A stretch of 64,000 nt of DNA from an uncultured Alphaproteobacteria bacterium (GCA_947053455.1 CAMRSV010000005.1:1-64000), one strand, 5' to 3'; counted from the first letter of the stretch, positions 1-10,548 are shown. The notes: generated from the letters alone by a model not told the origin. A program made the numbers and translations.

Positions 1-63
1 GCCATGGCCGCAAAGCCGAAAGGATTTATCGGTTTTGTGATGTTCATGGCGACTACGGAGTGA

Positions 64-103
64 CGCCATGGCCGCAAAGCCGAAAGGCTTTGCGGCCATG
101 GCG
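64..103. repeat. Perfect 18-bp inverted repeat with GAAA loop overlapping the tRNA-Leu 5' end
   Basis: CGCCATGGCCGCAAAGCC-GAAA-GGCTTTGCGGCCATGGCG; 23 nt (66-88) also repeated directly at 1-23. Confidence 0.95.
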
Positions 104-176
104 AAACTGGTAGACGCGCAGCACTAAGGATGCTGTGGAGAAATCCTTGGGGGTTCAAGTCCCCCTGGCCGCACCA
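92..176 (+). tRNA. tRNA-Leu, anticodon AAG (126-128), CCA encoded
   Basis: Acceptor GCGGCCA/TGGCCGC, D-stem GCG/CGC, anticodon stem CAGCA/TGCTG with loop CTAAGGA, T-arm GGGGG-TTCAAGT-CCCCC, long variable arm, ACCA end. Confidence 0.9.
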
Positions 177-264
177 AAATAATATTTCTTTTTAATACGG
201 CAACACCTATTTTCCACTTGCCCGGCTTTTTATAATTTTGCTAATATTTCTTTATATAGAAAGA

Positions 265-3200
265 ATGAAAGGAATCAAACGGATTTTATTTACGTTCCTT
301 GCGCCGCTGTATATAACGGGGGCGCTTGCAGACGATGCGGCCGACATCGCACGCGCGGCGGCACGGCGCACAACAACCGCGCCTACAACCACGGCCACAA
401 CTGCCACGCGTCAAAAAACGACTGCGCCCGCCGGCGCAACAATTTCACGCGCAACAAACGCGGCGGCCATCACGGCACGCGAACGCACCGGGGGCACATC
501 ACCACGCGGCGGTACAGTTGTTTCGTCGACCGCACGGACAAATACAACGGGTGCAACAAATGCAAATGTGTCTGCGCGTAACGCGTCAACGGTTCAATCC
601 CGCACACGCAGCACAACAACAGGCACAACCGCAACACGAAACGCGCGACCTACCGCAACGGCTAGCCGCGCCGCCATTACAACGTCGGCGGCACGTACCG
701 GCACAACCGCCATACAATCCCGCGCCGCGACAGGCACAATACGCACAAACGTGACGAAATCGCGCGCGGCGGCTCATACCCGGGCACGCGCCGCCACATC
801 CGCAACAACTGCAGTGACCGGAAACTATAAAAAATGCCGCGAGATTTATTATGACTGCATGGATGAATTTTGCGCAAACAAAGACACACAATTAAAACGA
901 TGTGCATGCTCATCACGTATAAATGAATTTGACGGAATAAAAAAACAACTGGCCAGTGTTGACGACAAAATGCTGGATTTCAATCAACGCCTGCTTACTG
1001 TAAATATGGACAAGGAAGATGCCAAGGCTATGTTCAATGCAACAGAAGGCGAAAAGGCATTTAACAATCAGAAAGATATGTCCGAATCAAAAAAGATTCT
1101 GGATGAAATCGCAAGTAAGTTAAACACAAAATTCGACAGCAGCAATTTTGACCAAAATTTGTCGGCTTTGTCATGGTCACTGAACGCAGACAGCGCATTT
1201 GACACCGTTGATTCAATGATGGGCGCAAGTACGACGACAAAAAGCGGCACAGGATTATATTCGGCCGCCCTGCCCATTTGCCGCGAAATGGCGATGGAGG
1301 TGTGCACCGAAGACGAATTTGCAATCGCCCAGAGTGGCTATCAAATGGCCATAGAACAAGATTGCAACACCGTTGTTAAATCATTTGAAACACAAACAGA
1401 CCAAGCACTGGAAAAAATCCGCGAAGGTGCGGCGTTGTTGGATATGTCAAGACTAGATATTTATCAAAAACGAAATTCCGACGACATATTGACATGCAAG
1501 AAAAAAATGCTGGATATGTTAAGTGATGCAAGCGTGTGCGGCAAAGACCTGGGCAGATGTCTTGATATATCAGGACGTTATATTGACCCATCAACGGGCG
1601 AAGCGTTCCTGACCACAGATTTGTCGAATATGAACAATTTAATTACGCGCCCGTCATCAACCCAAACATGGACAACGGTGCCGGGTAATGAAAAATTCGT
1701 AACATTTTTAAACGGGAAAAAGACTTTGCTGTCTGCGGCAATGGATAATTGCCAAGACATATCGGACTATGTATGGGACGAATTTTTGGAAGATGCACTG
1801 GCGCAAATAAAACTAGCCCAGGAAAGCAAACTAGAAGATGTACGGCAAAGCTGCACAACATTGACTGCACAATGTATGTCAGACACATTGGAATCATTGG
1901 CAGATTTTGACGCGCGCGCGCTATCCACATTTGGTGTTACCGCGGATAAAACAGCCAAAGCAATGTGTGCAGACGTACAAACTGCATGCTCGGCATTGTT
2001 GGATTCAATTGGCGGGACGGAATGGAAAACCGGCATGACCGAAATTGTCAACAGCGCAACATATGATACAATTATAAAAACATGCCGCGAAGTTGGACGT
2101 TCATGCATAATCCAAGCATGCAAATCAACATCTGGCAATTTTGGGTTATGTGAAAACCCACAGACATCGGTCAACCGCAAATCAATTATAAACCGCGACG
2201 CCTGTTGGGCCGAAGTGCAAAAATGCGTTGAAAACGCGGGCGACGAATCAATAAAACAAATCATGACCAACCGCAGTGACATTGATAAGACAAGCGGCGC
2301 ATTTTATAAATATGTATATGACTCCGAATACAGAATCACTAATAACGAGATAACCGTCAATGCCGATAGCGGCACACCACAAACCCGTGCAGATACAAAT
2401 AGTTACACACCATGCAGTCAACTATCAATCGATGACGCAAATGATGCAAATTGCATTTATGATATATGCGCAACCCAATGTGGATATACATATAACGCAG
2501 ATAATGGTACCACCTCCTATGACAAATTGAGTGACATAGATTGCATAAAATGTCGGTTGGCTGAAAAAATTTGGGGCAATTGTGAAGTTTCGGAAAACAC
2601 ATTGCTGTTAAACGACAAGTATCACAACAGAATAAAAATCCCCAACAATCCGGACAATGCAACACTGTTGTCATGGTTTGCGCAAAATACAGGCACAGAC
2701 AAAATGAACAACAGTTGCCAAAATACCGCATGCGGTAATGGGTTTATGCCTCAACTAGATACAGCCACAGGTACATATTATTGTGTTTCTACAAAGAATA
2801 TTGTCAATGGTAAAGCGTGCCCCAATCCCCCATATGAACGAGTCACGATTTACAACGATCTGCTAAATTGCTGCAGTGATGCAAGCGATGCCCGGGGAAC
2901 TATAATTAATGAAAAAATTTGCTGTTTAACAAACAATACCAGAAAAGTTAAAGGCTTGGATATCACTGCAAAAGAAGATTATTTTGGCAATGGAAACTAT
3001 GCATCTGGGCCAGATTTATGCCTGCCCAAGGGTCAAGATCAAAACAATACACATCTTGTTGTTGCATATGAGACCAAAGACAACCATTCTGAAAGCATTC
3101 TCCAGAGAGTATATCTTGTTTGTCTGGGTAAGCTTAAGGAAGGCTTCGAAACAAACGGAAAAAAATATGTAATGTGTTACGGGGACTTTATAATATACAC

Positions 3201-3435
3201 AAACCAGGGACAATATTATACCCCAGAATATTTACCAAACAGTAACAGTAGTTATGACAGGAATGGGACACTGCCAAATACATACTATGAAGGAAAGGCG
3301 TCTGTGAATGACCCAACAGTTCAATGCCCTTACCTTGATCTTGGGATTTGGAACAGTGCCGGTAAATGCAATCTAGAGTATCCTGACACACTACCAGAAG
3401 GATGGCTGGTAAATTATGGCAACGGAAAACCATAA
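265..3435 (+). CDS. Large secreted Cys-rich protein with Ala/Thr/Arg low-complexity N-terminus (CMDEFC family)
   Basis: ORF 238-3435; likely ATG at 265 gives signal peptide MKGIKRILFTFLAPLYITGALA; motif CREIYYDCMDEFC...RCACSSRI. Confidence 0.85.
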   Translation: MKGIKRILFTFLAPLYITGALADDAADIARAAARRTTTAPTTTATTATRQKTTAPAGATISRATNAAAITARERTGGTSPRGGTVVSSTARTNTTGATNANVSARNASTVQSRTRSTTTGTTATRNARPTATASRAAITTSAARTGTTAIQSRAATGTIRTNVTKSRAAAHTRARAATSATTAVTGNYKKCREIYYDCMDEFCANKDTQLKRCACSSRINEFDGIKKQLASVDDKMLDFNQRLLTVNMDKEDAKAMFNATEGEKAFNNQKDMSESKKILDEIASKLNTKFDSSNFDQNLSALSWSLNADSAFDTVDSMMGASTTTKSGTGLYSAALPICREMAMEVCTEDEFAIAQSGYQMAIEQDCNTVVKSFETQTDQALEKIREGAALLDMSRLDIYQKRNSDDILTCKKKMLDMLSDASVCGKDLGRCLDISGRYIDPSTGEAFLTTDLSNMNNLITRPSSTQTWTTVPGNEKFVTFLNGKKTLLSAAMDNCQDISDYVWDEFLEDALAQIKLAQESKLEDVRQSCTTLTAQCMSDTLESLADFDARALSTFGVTADKTAKAMCADVQTACSALLDSIGGTEWKTGMTEIVNSATYDTIIKTCREVGRSCIIQACKSTSGNFGLCENPQTSVNRKSIINRDACWAEVQKCVENAGDESIKQIMTNRSDIDKTSGAFYKYVYDSEYRITNNEITVNADSGTPQTRADTNSYTPCSQLSIDDANDANCIYDICATQCGYTYNADNGTTSYDKLSDIDCIKCRLAEKIWGNCEVSENTLLLNDKYHNRIKIPNNPDNATLLSWFAQNTGTDKMNNSCQNTACGNGFMPQLDTATGTYYCVSTKNIVNGKACPNPPYERVTIYNDLLNCCSDASDARGTIINEKICCLTNNTRKVKGLDITAKEDYFGNGNYASGPDLCLPKGQDQNNTHLVVAYETKDNHSESILQRVYLVCLGKLKEGFETNGKKYVMCYGDFIIYTNQGQYYTPEYLPNSNSSYDRNGTLPNTYYEGKASVNDPTVQCPYLDLGIWNSAGKCNLEYPDTLPEGWLVNYGNGKP

Positions 3436-3550
3436 ACAAATTAAAACGGAATCTATACCTATGCTCCAACACCAGAAAAGTGTTGACAAAGCATATTATT
3501 TTGTCGTAATATTAGGAACATAAAGAAACTTGCAAACAAAAGGTAAAAAA

Positions 3551-4039
3551 ATGAAATTCAAAAAAGTATTACCATATAAACTACGCCGCGTATTGCCGAT
3601 ATTGGGTTTTGCCGGTGCAACACTGGCCGGATGCAGCAAGGATGATGAACCCGCAATCCAACAACACGACACAGTTTATAATTGGGGACGTGATGATGTA
3701 TCCCAAGTATGGCCAACAGACAACATAAATGCATCAGCGGATTCGGTTCAGGTTAGACGCGTTATTCTGCAAATGAATGACACCAGATGGGGTTCTGATG
3801 TTAATGGTGTTGGTGGTGCGGATGATTGTTGGATTTTGAATGAATATGTCACCCCCCTTTGGGATAATATAAAGGAATCAAACCGGCATAAGGTTATATT
3901 TAAAGGACCTGCATACAATGTAGAAAAACCGACAACCGATGAACAAAAACAAGCACATTATATTTTGGAAAACAATTTTGGAATATTTCATGCGTATGTT
4001 GGCCATGCCCTGCCAACAAGTCAACAATCACAACGTTAA
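3551..4039 (+). CDS. Putative lipoprotein
   Basis: Lipobox-like LAGC after hydrophobic N-terminus (GFAGATLAGCSKDDEP). Confidence 0.7.
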   Translation: MKFKKVLPYKLRRVLPILGFAGATLAGCSKDDEPAIQQHDTVYNWGRDDVSQVWPTDNINASADSVQVRRVILQMNDTRWGSDVNGVGGADDCWILNEYVTPLWDNIKESNRHKVIFKGPAYNVEKPTTDEQKQAHYILENNFGIFHAYVGHALPTSQQSQR

Positions 4040-4045
4040 AACAAA

Positions 4046-4084
4046 GGTTAAAAATAAAAAATCCGGCAAAGCCGGATTTTTTTA
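4046..4084 (+). terminator. Rho-independent terminator
   Basis: AAAAAATCCGGCAAAGCCGGATTTTTTT hairpin. Confidence 0.8.
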
Positions 4085-4121
4085 TTGCACAAACAAACCA
4101 ATATGTTCTACCATTTTTACT

Positions 4122-5216
4122 ATGAAGAATATAGGAACCTCTTTTTTACTTGCCCTTTTTATTATGCAACTTGGTACAAATTGCTTTGCCGACAATACCT
4201 GTGGTACCGATACATGCAAAGACGGCCAATATTGTAACGAATATAAATCACCAACTAATGGTACAGTCACGTTCCGATGTGAAGCATGCGACCCCAAATA
4301 CGCAAATTCTTCGCCAGAAACAACAGACAACTTTCAAACTATAGGACAAAGTGCGTGTTTCAAATATGCACAAACACAGGAAATAGAAAATGGGCACAAA
4401 ATACCTACGGGCGAAGAATGCCGTATTTATTATAATAAAGAAGATACATGCACCTATACAATAGAATGTGACAATACCAGTGACTTGTGTAATGGTTATC
4501 ATCCAGACGGTAAACAATGCGTGAAAAATCAACAGAGTTGCACCATAAATGAACTAAATTCACTTAATGCCTCTAAAGGTGTTAAAATATGGGAAAACGG
4601 CAAATGGTCATCATGCTATGCCACAGAATGCAAAAATGATTACCACGGGGAAAATGAGCAACAATTTACTTGTAATGGTACATATTATTACAAGGATTGC
4701 GCCGTCAATCGTGGAACATGCGAAGATAAAACATTTTATAATGATTGTCCCGGAAAAGTCACAGGGGAATTTAGTTGGGCAAATCAATATCGATTTGATA
4801 ACTGTAAGTGTGAAATGGAAGATAAAGATATTACTAACGGAAAAGCCAAATTAATATGCAGTGTAATAAAGAAACCAGGTGCAATATTAAATTCAGCAGA
4901 TAATTTCATGTGGGATATGAATAATTGTGAAACAGCCGTGACCAGCTGTGATGAGGGGTTTTGCGAACAAAATAAAGCATGTCTTGCTGCGCCGATTGGA
5001 ACATATAGCGGTGCCGGTGAAACATCGTGTAACGAATGCCCCAACGCGTCAACAACAATGCATGTCGGCAGCACAAATATAACAGATTGCGCTTATAAAC
5101 GCGGAAATGATGGCACAAAATTCTGTGACAAATATGGGTGCTTTTATCTGCAAACGCTTCCGGGCACAGATGGCACCGATAACAAAGCACGCCAATATAT
5201 CATGTACAAAAACTAA
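4122..5216 (+). CDS. Secreted Cys-rich protein
   Basis: ATG at 4122, signal peptide MKNIGTSFLLALFIMQLGTNCFA, many CxxC pairs, C-terminal CNECP...DCAY module. Confidence 0.8.
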   Translation: MKNIGTSFLLALFIMQLGTNCFADNTCGTDTCKDGQYCNEYKSPTNGTVTFRCEACDPKYANSSPETTDNFQTIGQSACFKYAQTQEIENGHKIPTGEECRIYYNKEDTCTYTIECDNTSDLCNGYHPDGKQCVKNQQSCTINELNSLNASKGVKIWENGKWSSCYATECKNDYHGENEQQFTCNGTYYYKDCAVNRGTCEDKTFYNDCPGKVTGEFSWANQYRFDNCKCEMEDKDITNGKAKLICSVIKKPGAILNSADNFMWDMNNCETAVTSCDEGFCEQNKACLAAPIGTYSGAGETSCNECPNASTTMHVGSTNITDCAYKRGNDGTKFCDKYGCFYLQTLPGTDGTDNKARQYIMYKN

Positions 5217-5734
5217 AACAATTTAATCTGTTGTATTGCGTCTTGTACTGCGCGCATCTCATCAGCATTGAATTTGCCCAGAACCCAATCTGCCGGGTCT
5301 ATTTTCAAATCAGTATCGCGCGGATGTCCAATTCCAATTCTAATACGCCTATAATCACGACCAACCGCGGCATCAATTGATTTTATACCATTGTGCCCCG
5401 CACTGCCGCCACCGACTTTTTCACGTACTGCGCCCAATTTCAAATCCATATCGTCATGAATTACAATTAAATTTTCCAGCGGCACCTTGTAAAATGTCAT
5501 TTGTGCCAACACCGCCGCACCCGATAAATTCATATATGTTGTCGGTCGAACAAATATTACGCGCCGCCCATCCACATCTGTCCGCGCGGTCAACGCGTTT
5601 TTTTCACTTCGCCAATTGGCATCCGCACCCGCCATATTTTCCACCGCCATAAACCCAACATTGTGACGCGTTGACGCGTATTGCGCCCCGGGATTGCCCA
5701 GCCCCACCACTATAACAGGTTTATTTTCTTGCAT
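5213..5734 (-). CDS. pth: Peptidyl-tRNA hydrolase
   Basis: VGLGNPGAQYASTRHNVGFM and GGGSAGHNGIKSI signatures, 173 aa. Confidence 0.95.
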   Translation of the reverse strand: MQENKPVIVVGLGNPGAQYASTRHNVGFMAVENMAGADANWRSEKNALTARTDVDGRRVIFVRPTTYMNLSGAAVLAQMTFYKVPLENLIVIHDDMDLKLGAVREKVGGGSAGHNGIKSIDAAVGRDYRRIRIGIGHPRDTDLKIDPADWVLGKFNADEMRAVQDAIQQIKLF

Positions 5735-5781
5735 ATCTGCCCCTCTTTTTTCTATTATAATATCATAGAAAGGAGCAAAAT

Positions 5782-6324
5782 ATGAAATTAAAATCAGCAG
5801 GGGTCGTTGCCACCCTTATCATGGCCGGCGCGACAAATGCAAATGCCAATATTCTGTTCGATATTTACGCGGGCGCAACCGTCGGCATGGGCGCCGAAAC
5901 AATGTTCGCAGGACACGACAATGACACCGCCGCCGCCCAGGCATACGGTGCCGTGGTTGGGTTGGACATTCCATTCGTGCGCGGCGAATTAGAATATAAC
6001 TATCTGGACGGCAAAGATATTGACATGCACCTGGGCATGGTTAACGTTTATGCCAAAATGCCAACCCCGATAGTTCAGCCCTATATCGGTGCCGGTGTCG
6101 GTACAATATTTGACGGAAAAATCAAGGATGCGCACAACATTGACATTGACGCCGACATGGCATATCAGGCAATGGTGGGTGTGACATTCAATCTGCCGAT
6201 TATGCCGTTAAAAATTGACGCAGAGGCACGCGCACTTTACATCCAAGACGTGTATAAAATCGAAGGCGCAACACCAGATATGTTGCACTATGACGCGCGC
6301 GTGAAATTGCGTTATATATTCTAA
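5782..6324 (+). CDS. Outer-membrane beta-barrel protein (opacity/porin-like)
   Basis: Signal peptide, alternating beta pattern, terminal ...DARVKLRYIF. Confidence 0.75.
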   Translation: MKLKSAGVVATLIMAGATNANANILFDIYAGATVGMGAETMFAGHDNDTAAAQAYGAVVGLDIPFVRGELEYNYLDGKDIDMHLGMVNVYAKMPTPIVQPYIGAGVGTIFDGKIKDAHNIDIDADMAYQAMVGVTFNLPIMPLKIDAEARALYIQDVYKIEGATPDMLHYDARVKLRYIF

Positions 6325-6389
6325 ATATATCTAAATAAAGTAAACTCTGGGGCGCCGACGCGCCCCTAATTAAAAGCTGGAATTGAAAA

Positions 6390-9173
6390 ATGTTGACACT
6401 GATTGACGGAAACTCGTTATTATTTCGCGCGTATTATGGCGTACACAGTCGCTTAACGCGCAGTGACGGGGTTCCAACCGGTGCGGTGTTCGGATTTTTC
6501 AATATGATATTGCCGATATTGGCGGCGGCAAAGCCCGACGATGCATTCGTATGCGTATTTGACGCGTCACGCATCACATTCCGCCAAGATATTTACCCGG
6601 CGTATAAAATGAACCGCTCTGAAACACCGGCGGATCTTATCACCCAGGGCGTAATGATACGCGAAGGCATGGCAGCCGTCGGAATGCCAGTGCTATGCAT
6701 TCCAGGGGTCGAAGCAGATGATGTAATCGCAACGCTGGCACGTGAAAACTGTACCCATACAGATGCAACCCGTATTATCACCAGTGATAAAGACTTGATG
6801 CAATTGGTGTCGGATTGTGTATATCTTTACGATGGAATGAAGGCACGTGATATCCGCACACCAGAAGTTCTGGAAAAATTCGGTGTCACGCCAGACCGCG
6901 TTGTTGACGTGCAAAGCCTGATGGGCGATTCTACCGATAATGTACCCGGGGTTCCCGGCATTGGCCCGAAAAAGGCCGCCGAACTGATAAATCAATTTGG
7001 GTCACTAGATGCGCTGTATGAACATTTGGATGACATTACAAACGAACGTACGCGAAATCTGCTGCGCGACAACCGCGAAATGGCGTACATATCAAAAAAA
7101 CTTGTCACACTTAAAAATGACGTTGATTTATCCGAATTGCGCATTACGCCGTTTGTCTTTAATACGCCGGCGGCGCTGGAATTTGTAAAGGTCAAGTTGG
7201 AGAGCAATTCACTGGTCGCGAAAATTGAAAAACTGTTTCCGCTGGAAAAATATAATCCAGACGAACAACCGGCGGTATTTCAATACCCTGCATCAGAATG
7301 CCCGGTTGATATTGCACCAACGCCGGAAACACCACGCCCCACCCCGCGCGCCCGACAAATGACATATGAAACTATTACAACACCTGCCGAACTGGACGAA
7401 TTTTTGGGGCGCGTAAAAAATGTAATCGCATTTGATACGGAAACAACCGGCCTAAATCAAATGACGGACAAAATCGTCGGTATATCGGTCGCAGCAGATG
7501 CAACACACGGCGCATATATTCCAATTAGACACCGCGGCGGCAGCAGCGATTTGTTCGCCACAAACGATATTGCCCCAAATCAATTGCCAATTGAAACTGT
7601 TCGTGAAAAATTATGGCCGATATTCATCAATCCAAACATAGTAAAAATTGGGCATAATATGAAATATGACCTGCATATTATGGAGAATGAGGGCTGGGAC
7701 ACCACTAAAATCGCACCTATTGATGACACGATGCTGATATCATACGCCCTGCATGGCACATTACACGGACACGGATTGGATGAACTGGCGCTAAAATATC
7801 TGGGGCATGAAAACATTTCGTTTGTGTCCCTGTTTCCAAGTACAACGCGCGATGCAGACCGGCGATTCGATACACTGTCGATTGATGCCGCCACACCTTA
7901 TGCCGCCGAAGATGCAACCGTATGCTTTGCGCTTTATGAACTAATGCGACCAGAACTGAACGCGGATGAAAAATTACGCGAACTGTACGAGAGTTGCGAT
8001 TTACCACTGATGCCGATTTTAATGCGAATGGAACGCACTGGTGTATTGGTGGACAAACATGACCTGCAACAATTATCAAACGTGTTCCATGCACAACTAA
8101 TAAAATTAGAACAGGAAATTTGGGACTTGGCCGGCCACCAGTTTAATATTGGCAGTCCAAAGCAACTGGGCACCGTACTGTTTGACGAACTGGGGCTGCC
8201 TGCGAATAAAAAGCGTTCGACTGATGCGGATACATTAAACGAACTGATTGACACACATCCGATTATCGAAAAGATTCTTAATTGGCGTTCAAACGCAAAA
8301 CTGGCCGGCACTTACGCGGACGCGTTGCCGCGCCAAATTGCCACCGACGGCAGAATTCACACAACATATCTGCAAACCAGTACTAATACCGGACGCCTGT
8401 CCAGCCGGAACCCAAATCTGCAAAACATTCCGATAAAGACCGATGTTGGCGAACAAATTCGAAAATGCTTTGTTGCGCCTGCGGGCAAATTGCTTATATC
8501 GGCGGACTATTCCCAGATACAATTGCGATTATTGGCGGATGTGGCGGATGTTCACACATTCCGCGAAACATTTAAGACGGGCGCTGACATTCACGAACAA
8601 ACCGCACGTAAAATATTCGGCATTCCAGACAACGCGCCGGTACCAAAAGATTTGCGCAGAGCCGCAAAAACGGTGAACTTTTCAATCATTTATGGAATAT
8701 CTTCGTTTGGCCTGGCGACGCAACTGGGCGTTTCGCGCCAAGAGGCACAAAGCATCATCAATTCATATATGGCGGGACTGCATGAGATTAATGACTATAT
8801 GGAACGCGTAAAGAAATTCGCAACTGAAAACGCATGCGTTTACACCCCGTGGGGACGCCGCATTGAATTGCCGGAAATAAAAAATCCGCGTTTGCGCGCA
8901 TATGCGCTGCGCGCGGCCATTAACGCCCCAATCCAGGGATTCGAGGCCGACTTGATGCGGCGCGCAATGATTGAAATTGACCGAAACATAATACAACCCA
9001 ATTCTGATAAAATCCGCATGATTATGCAGGTTCACGATGAAATAATATTTGAATGCGATGCAGATATGGCCACCGATTTTGCAAAACAAATTGAATTTGC
9101 AATGGAAAATGTTGCCGTATTATCGGTGCCGCTGGCGGCGGATTATGTAATCGACCCATATTGGGGGAAATAA
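6390..9173 (+). CDS. polA: DNA polymerase I
   Basis: 927 aa; 5'-3' exo domain, FDTETTGL exo motif, polymerase motifs SADYSQIQLRLLA, RRAAKTVNFSIIYG, MQVHDEIIFE. Confidence 0.97.
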   Translation: MLTLIDGNSLLFRAYYGVHSRLTRSDGVPTGAVFGFFNMILPILAAAKPDDAFVCVFDASRITFRQDIYPAYKMNRSETPADLITQGVMIREGMAAVGMPVLCIPGVEADDVIATLARENCTHTDATRIITSDKDLMQLVSDCVYLYDGMKARDIRTPEVLEKFGVTPDRVVDVQSLMGDSTDNVPGVPGIGPKKAAELINQFGSLDALYEHLDDITNERTRNLLRDNREMAYISKKLVTLKNDVDLSELRITPFVFNTPAALEFVKVKLESNSLVAKIEKLFPLEKYNPDEQPAVFQYPASECPVDIAPTPETPRPTPRARQMTYETITTPAELDEFLGRVKNVIAFDTETTGLNQMTDKIVGISVAADATHGAYIPIRHRGGSSDLFATNDIAPNQLPIETVREKLWPIFINPNIVKIGHNMKYDLHIMENEGWDTTKIAPIDDTMLISYALHGTLHGHGLDELALKYLGHENISFVSLFPSTTRDADRRFDTLSIDAATPYAAEDATVCFALYELMRPELNADEKLRELYESCDLPLMPILMRMERTGVLVDKHDLQQLSNVFHAQLIKLEQEIWDLAGHQFNIGSPKQLGTVLFDELGLPANKKRSTDADTLNELIDTHPIIEKILNWRSNAKLAGTYADALPRQIATDGRIHTTYLQTSTNTGRLSSRNPNLQNIPIKTDVGEQIRKCFVAPAGKLLISADYSQIQLRLLADVADVHTFRETFKTGADIHEQTARKIFGIPDNAPVPKDLRRAAKTVNFSIIYGISSFGLATQLGVSRQEAQSIINSYMAGLHEINDYMERVKKFATENACVYTPWGRRIELPEIKNPRLRAYALRAAINAPIQGFEADLMRRAMIEIDRNIIQPNSDKIRMIMQVHDEIIFECDADMATDFAKQIEFAMENVAVLSVPLAADYVIDPYWGK

Positions 9174-9177
9174 AAAA

Positions 9178-9939
9178 TCAATTACGCAAATATTGCCGCA
9201 GGTGTTCGCGTGTTGCCTCTTCGCAAGTGGTTCGCAATTTCGTTAATTCCACTCTTACATCGCGTGGGATATGGTGCTTTATGTCAAAAAGCTTGTAATT
9301 ACCAAATGTCATATATTTATCCGCCATTTTATGAAACAGATGCGAATAATTAACAGATTTGCAATTTATGCACTTTATTAAATTCTGTTTATAATCTGTG
9401 TCTTGGCTGTTATATCCACAATATTCGGCAATAATGTCCGCATATTTAGGGAAATAGTGCGCCATACGGTTTGACAATAAGTGAATACCATTATAAGCCG
9501 CCATTAACATTTCATAACGATTGCGCGGCGATTCACCATAAAGATATCCGGCGGCATAGGCGGACGCCTCTTCAATCGCGCATAGCATCGGAATCTGATA
9601 ATAATTCTTTATGCCCCAAGGTAAAGCACAATCACTTTTGCTATTTTGTAAATGTTTCATCTCATGTGCTAGTACGCGTTTCTCGCTAATATTCGATAAT
9701 TTTTTATAAATTACATCATCCGGGCTTAAATTTAAAGAATTTGACACTGTATATCTATAGATAATGATACGAGTTTTATATCTATTTGCCTCTCCTGTTT
9801 TCATAAAACCGGTACGAATTCTATCTATATTAAATTCATTTATTGTTACATTTTTATATCTGATTTCCGGATTACAAATCCGCACCGGTTGAGCGGTACT
9901 GCAAAAACATAATAAAAATCTTTCATAAATACTAAACAT
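9178..9939 (-). CDS. Hypothetical protein with HExxH-type metallopeptidase motif
   Basis: 253 aa; contains AHEMKHLQN followed by EEASAYAAG. Confidence 0.55.
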   Translation of the reverse strand: MFSIYERFLLCFCSTAQPVRICNPEIRYKNVTINEFNIDRIRTGFMKTGEANRYKTRIIIYRYTVSNSLNLSPDDVIYKKLSNISEKRVLAHEMKHLQNSKSDCALPWGIKNYYQIPMLCAIEEASAYAAGYLYGESPRNRYEMLMAAYNGIHLLSNRMAHYFPKYADIIAEYCGYNSQDTDYKQNLIKCINCKSVNYSHLFHKMADKYMTFGNYKLFDIKHHIPRDVRVELTKLRTTCEEATREHLRQYLRN

Positions 9940-10001
9940 TTGTACTCATTATTACACGGATAAAAAACACCCGCGCATTTGGCGCGGATGTTTTTTTATC
10001 C

Positions 10002-10086
10002 TGGTGGCCCTGGTCGGACTCGAACCGACACTCCTTGCAGAACTTGATTTTGAGTCAAGCGCGTCTACCAATTCCGCCACGGGGCC
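10002..10086 (-). tRNA. tRNA-Leu (CAA)
   Basis: Minus-strand cloverleaf; anticodon stem CTTGA-CTCAAAA-TCAAG; CCA encoded. Confidence 0.9.
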
Positions 10087-10102
10087 ATGACGCAAGAGCG
10101 AA

Positions 10103-10474
10103 TTATTTCGCCGCCTTTTTTGCATCAACCTTTTTAACCAAACGTGCACTGCGTGTTGGCTTGTGCACAGGTTTTTTGGCGGGCGCATCCGCTTTGCCGA
10201 CTTTCTTTTCAATGGCCTTTTTAATTGCAGCCATTTCTTCGGTCAAGCGAGATACAGGTTTCGCCATAACATATCCATCCAAACCACCGTGCTTGGTCAA
10301 TGTACGCAAACCTGCCGTTGAAATACGCAACGAAAAATCGCGACCCAAAATATCACTGTGGAACTTTAATTTTTGCAAATTCGGCAAGAATGTACGCTTC
10401 GTATGACGCATAGAGTGGGAAACATTCATCCCAACTTCTGTTTTCTTACCTGTAACTTTACATACACGTGGCAT
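10103..10474 (-). CDS. rpmB: 50S ribosomal protein L28
   Basis: MPRVCKVTGKKTEVGMNVSHSMRHTKRTFLPNLQ. Confidence 0.95.
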   Translation of the reverse strand: MPRVCKVTGKKTEVGMNVSHSMRHTKRTFLPNLQKLKFHSDILGRDFSLRISTAGLRTLTKHGGLDGYVMAKPVSRLTEEMAAIKKAIEKKVGKADAPAKKPVHKPTRSARLVKKVDAKKAAK

Positions 10475-10548
10475 AGTAATAATCCTTTTAACTCGGCATA
10501 ATTTATAACAAAAAACTTTAAAAGTCAAGTGCTGTTTTTACATTTTAA

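Noticed and set aside
326-916. Overlapping ORFs 326-754 (+), 586-891 (-), 677-916 (-)
   Set aside because: Low-complexity, Arg/Cys/His-rich shadow frames of the repetitive GC-rich start of the 265-3435 gene
9952-10212. ORF 9952-10212 (-)
   Set aside because: Covers tRNA-Leu(CAA) and part of rpmB in another frame; spurious
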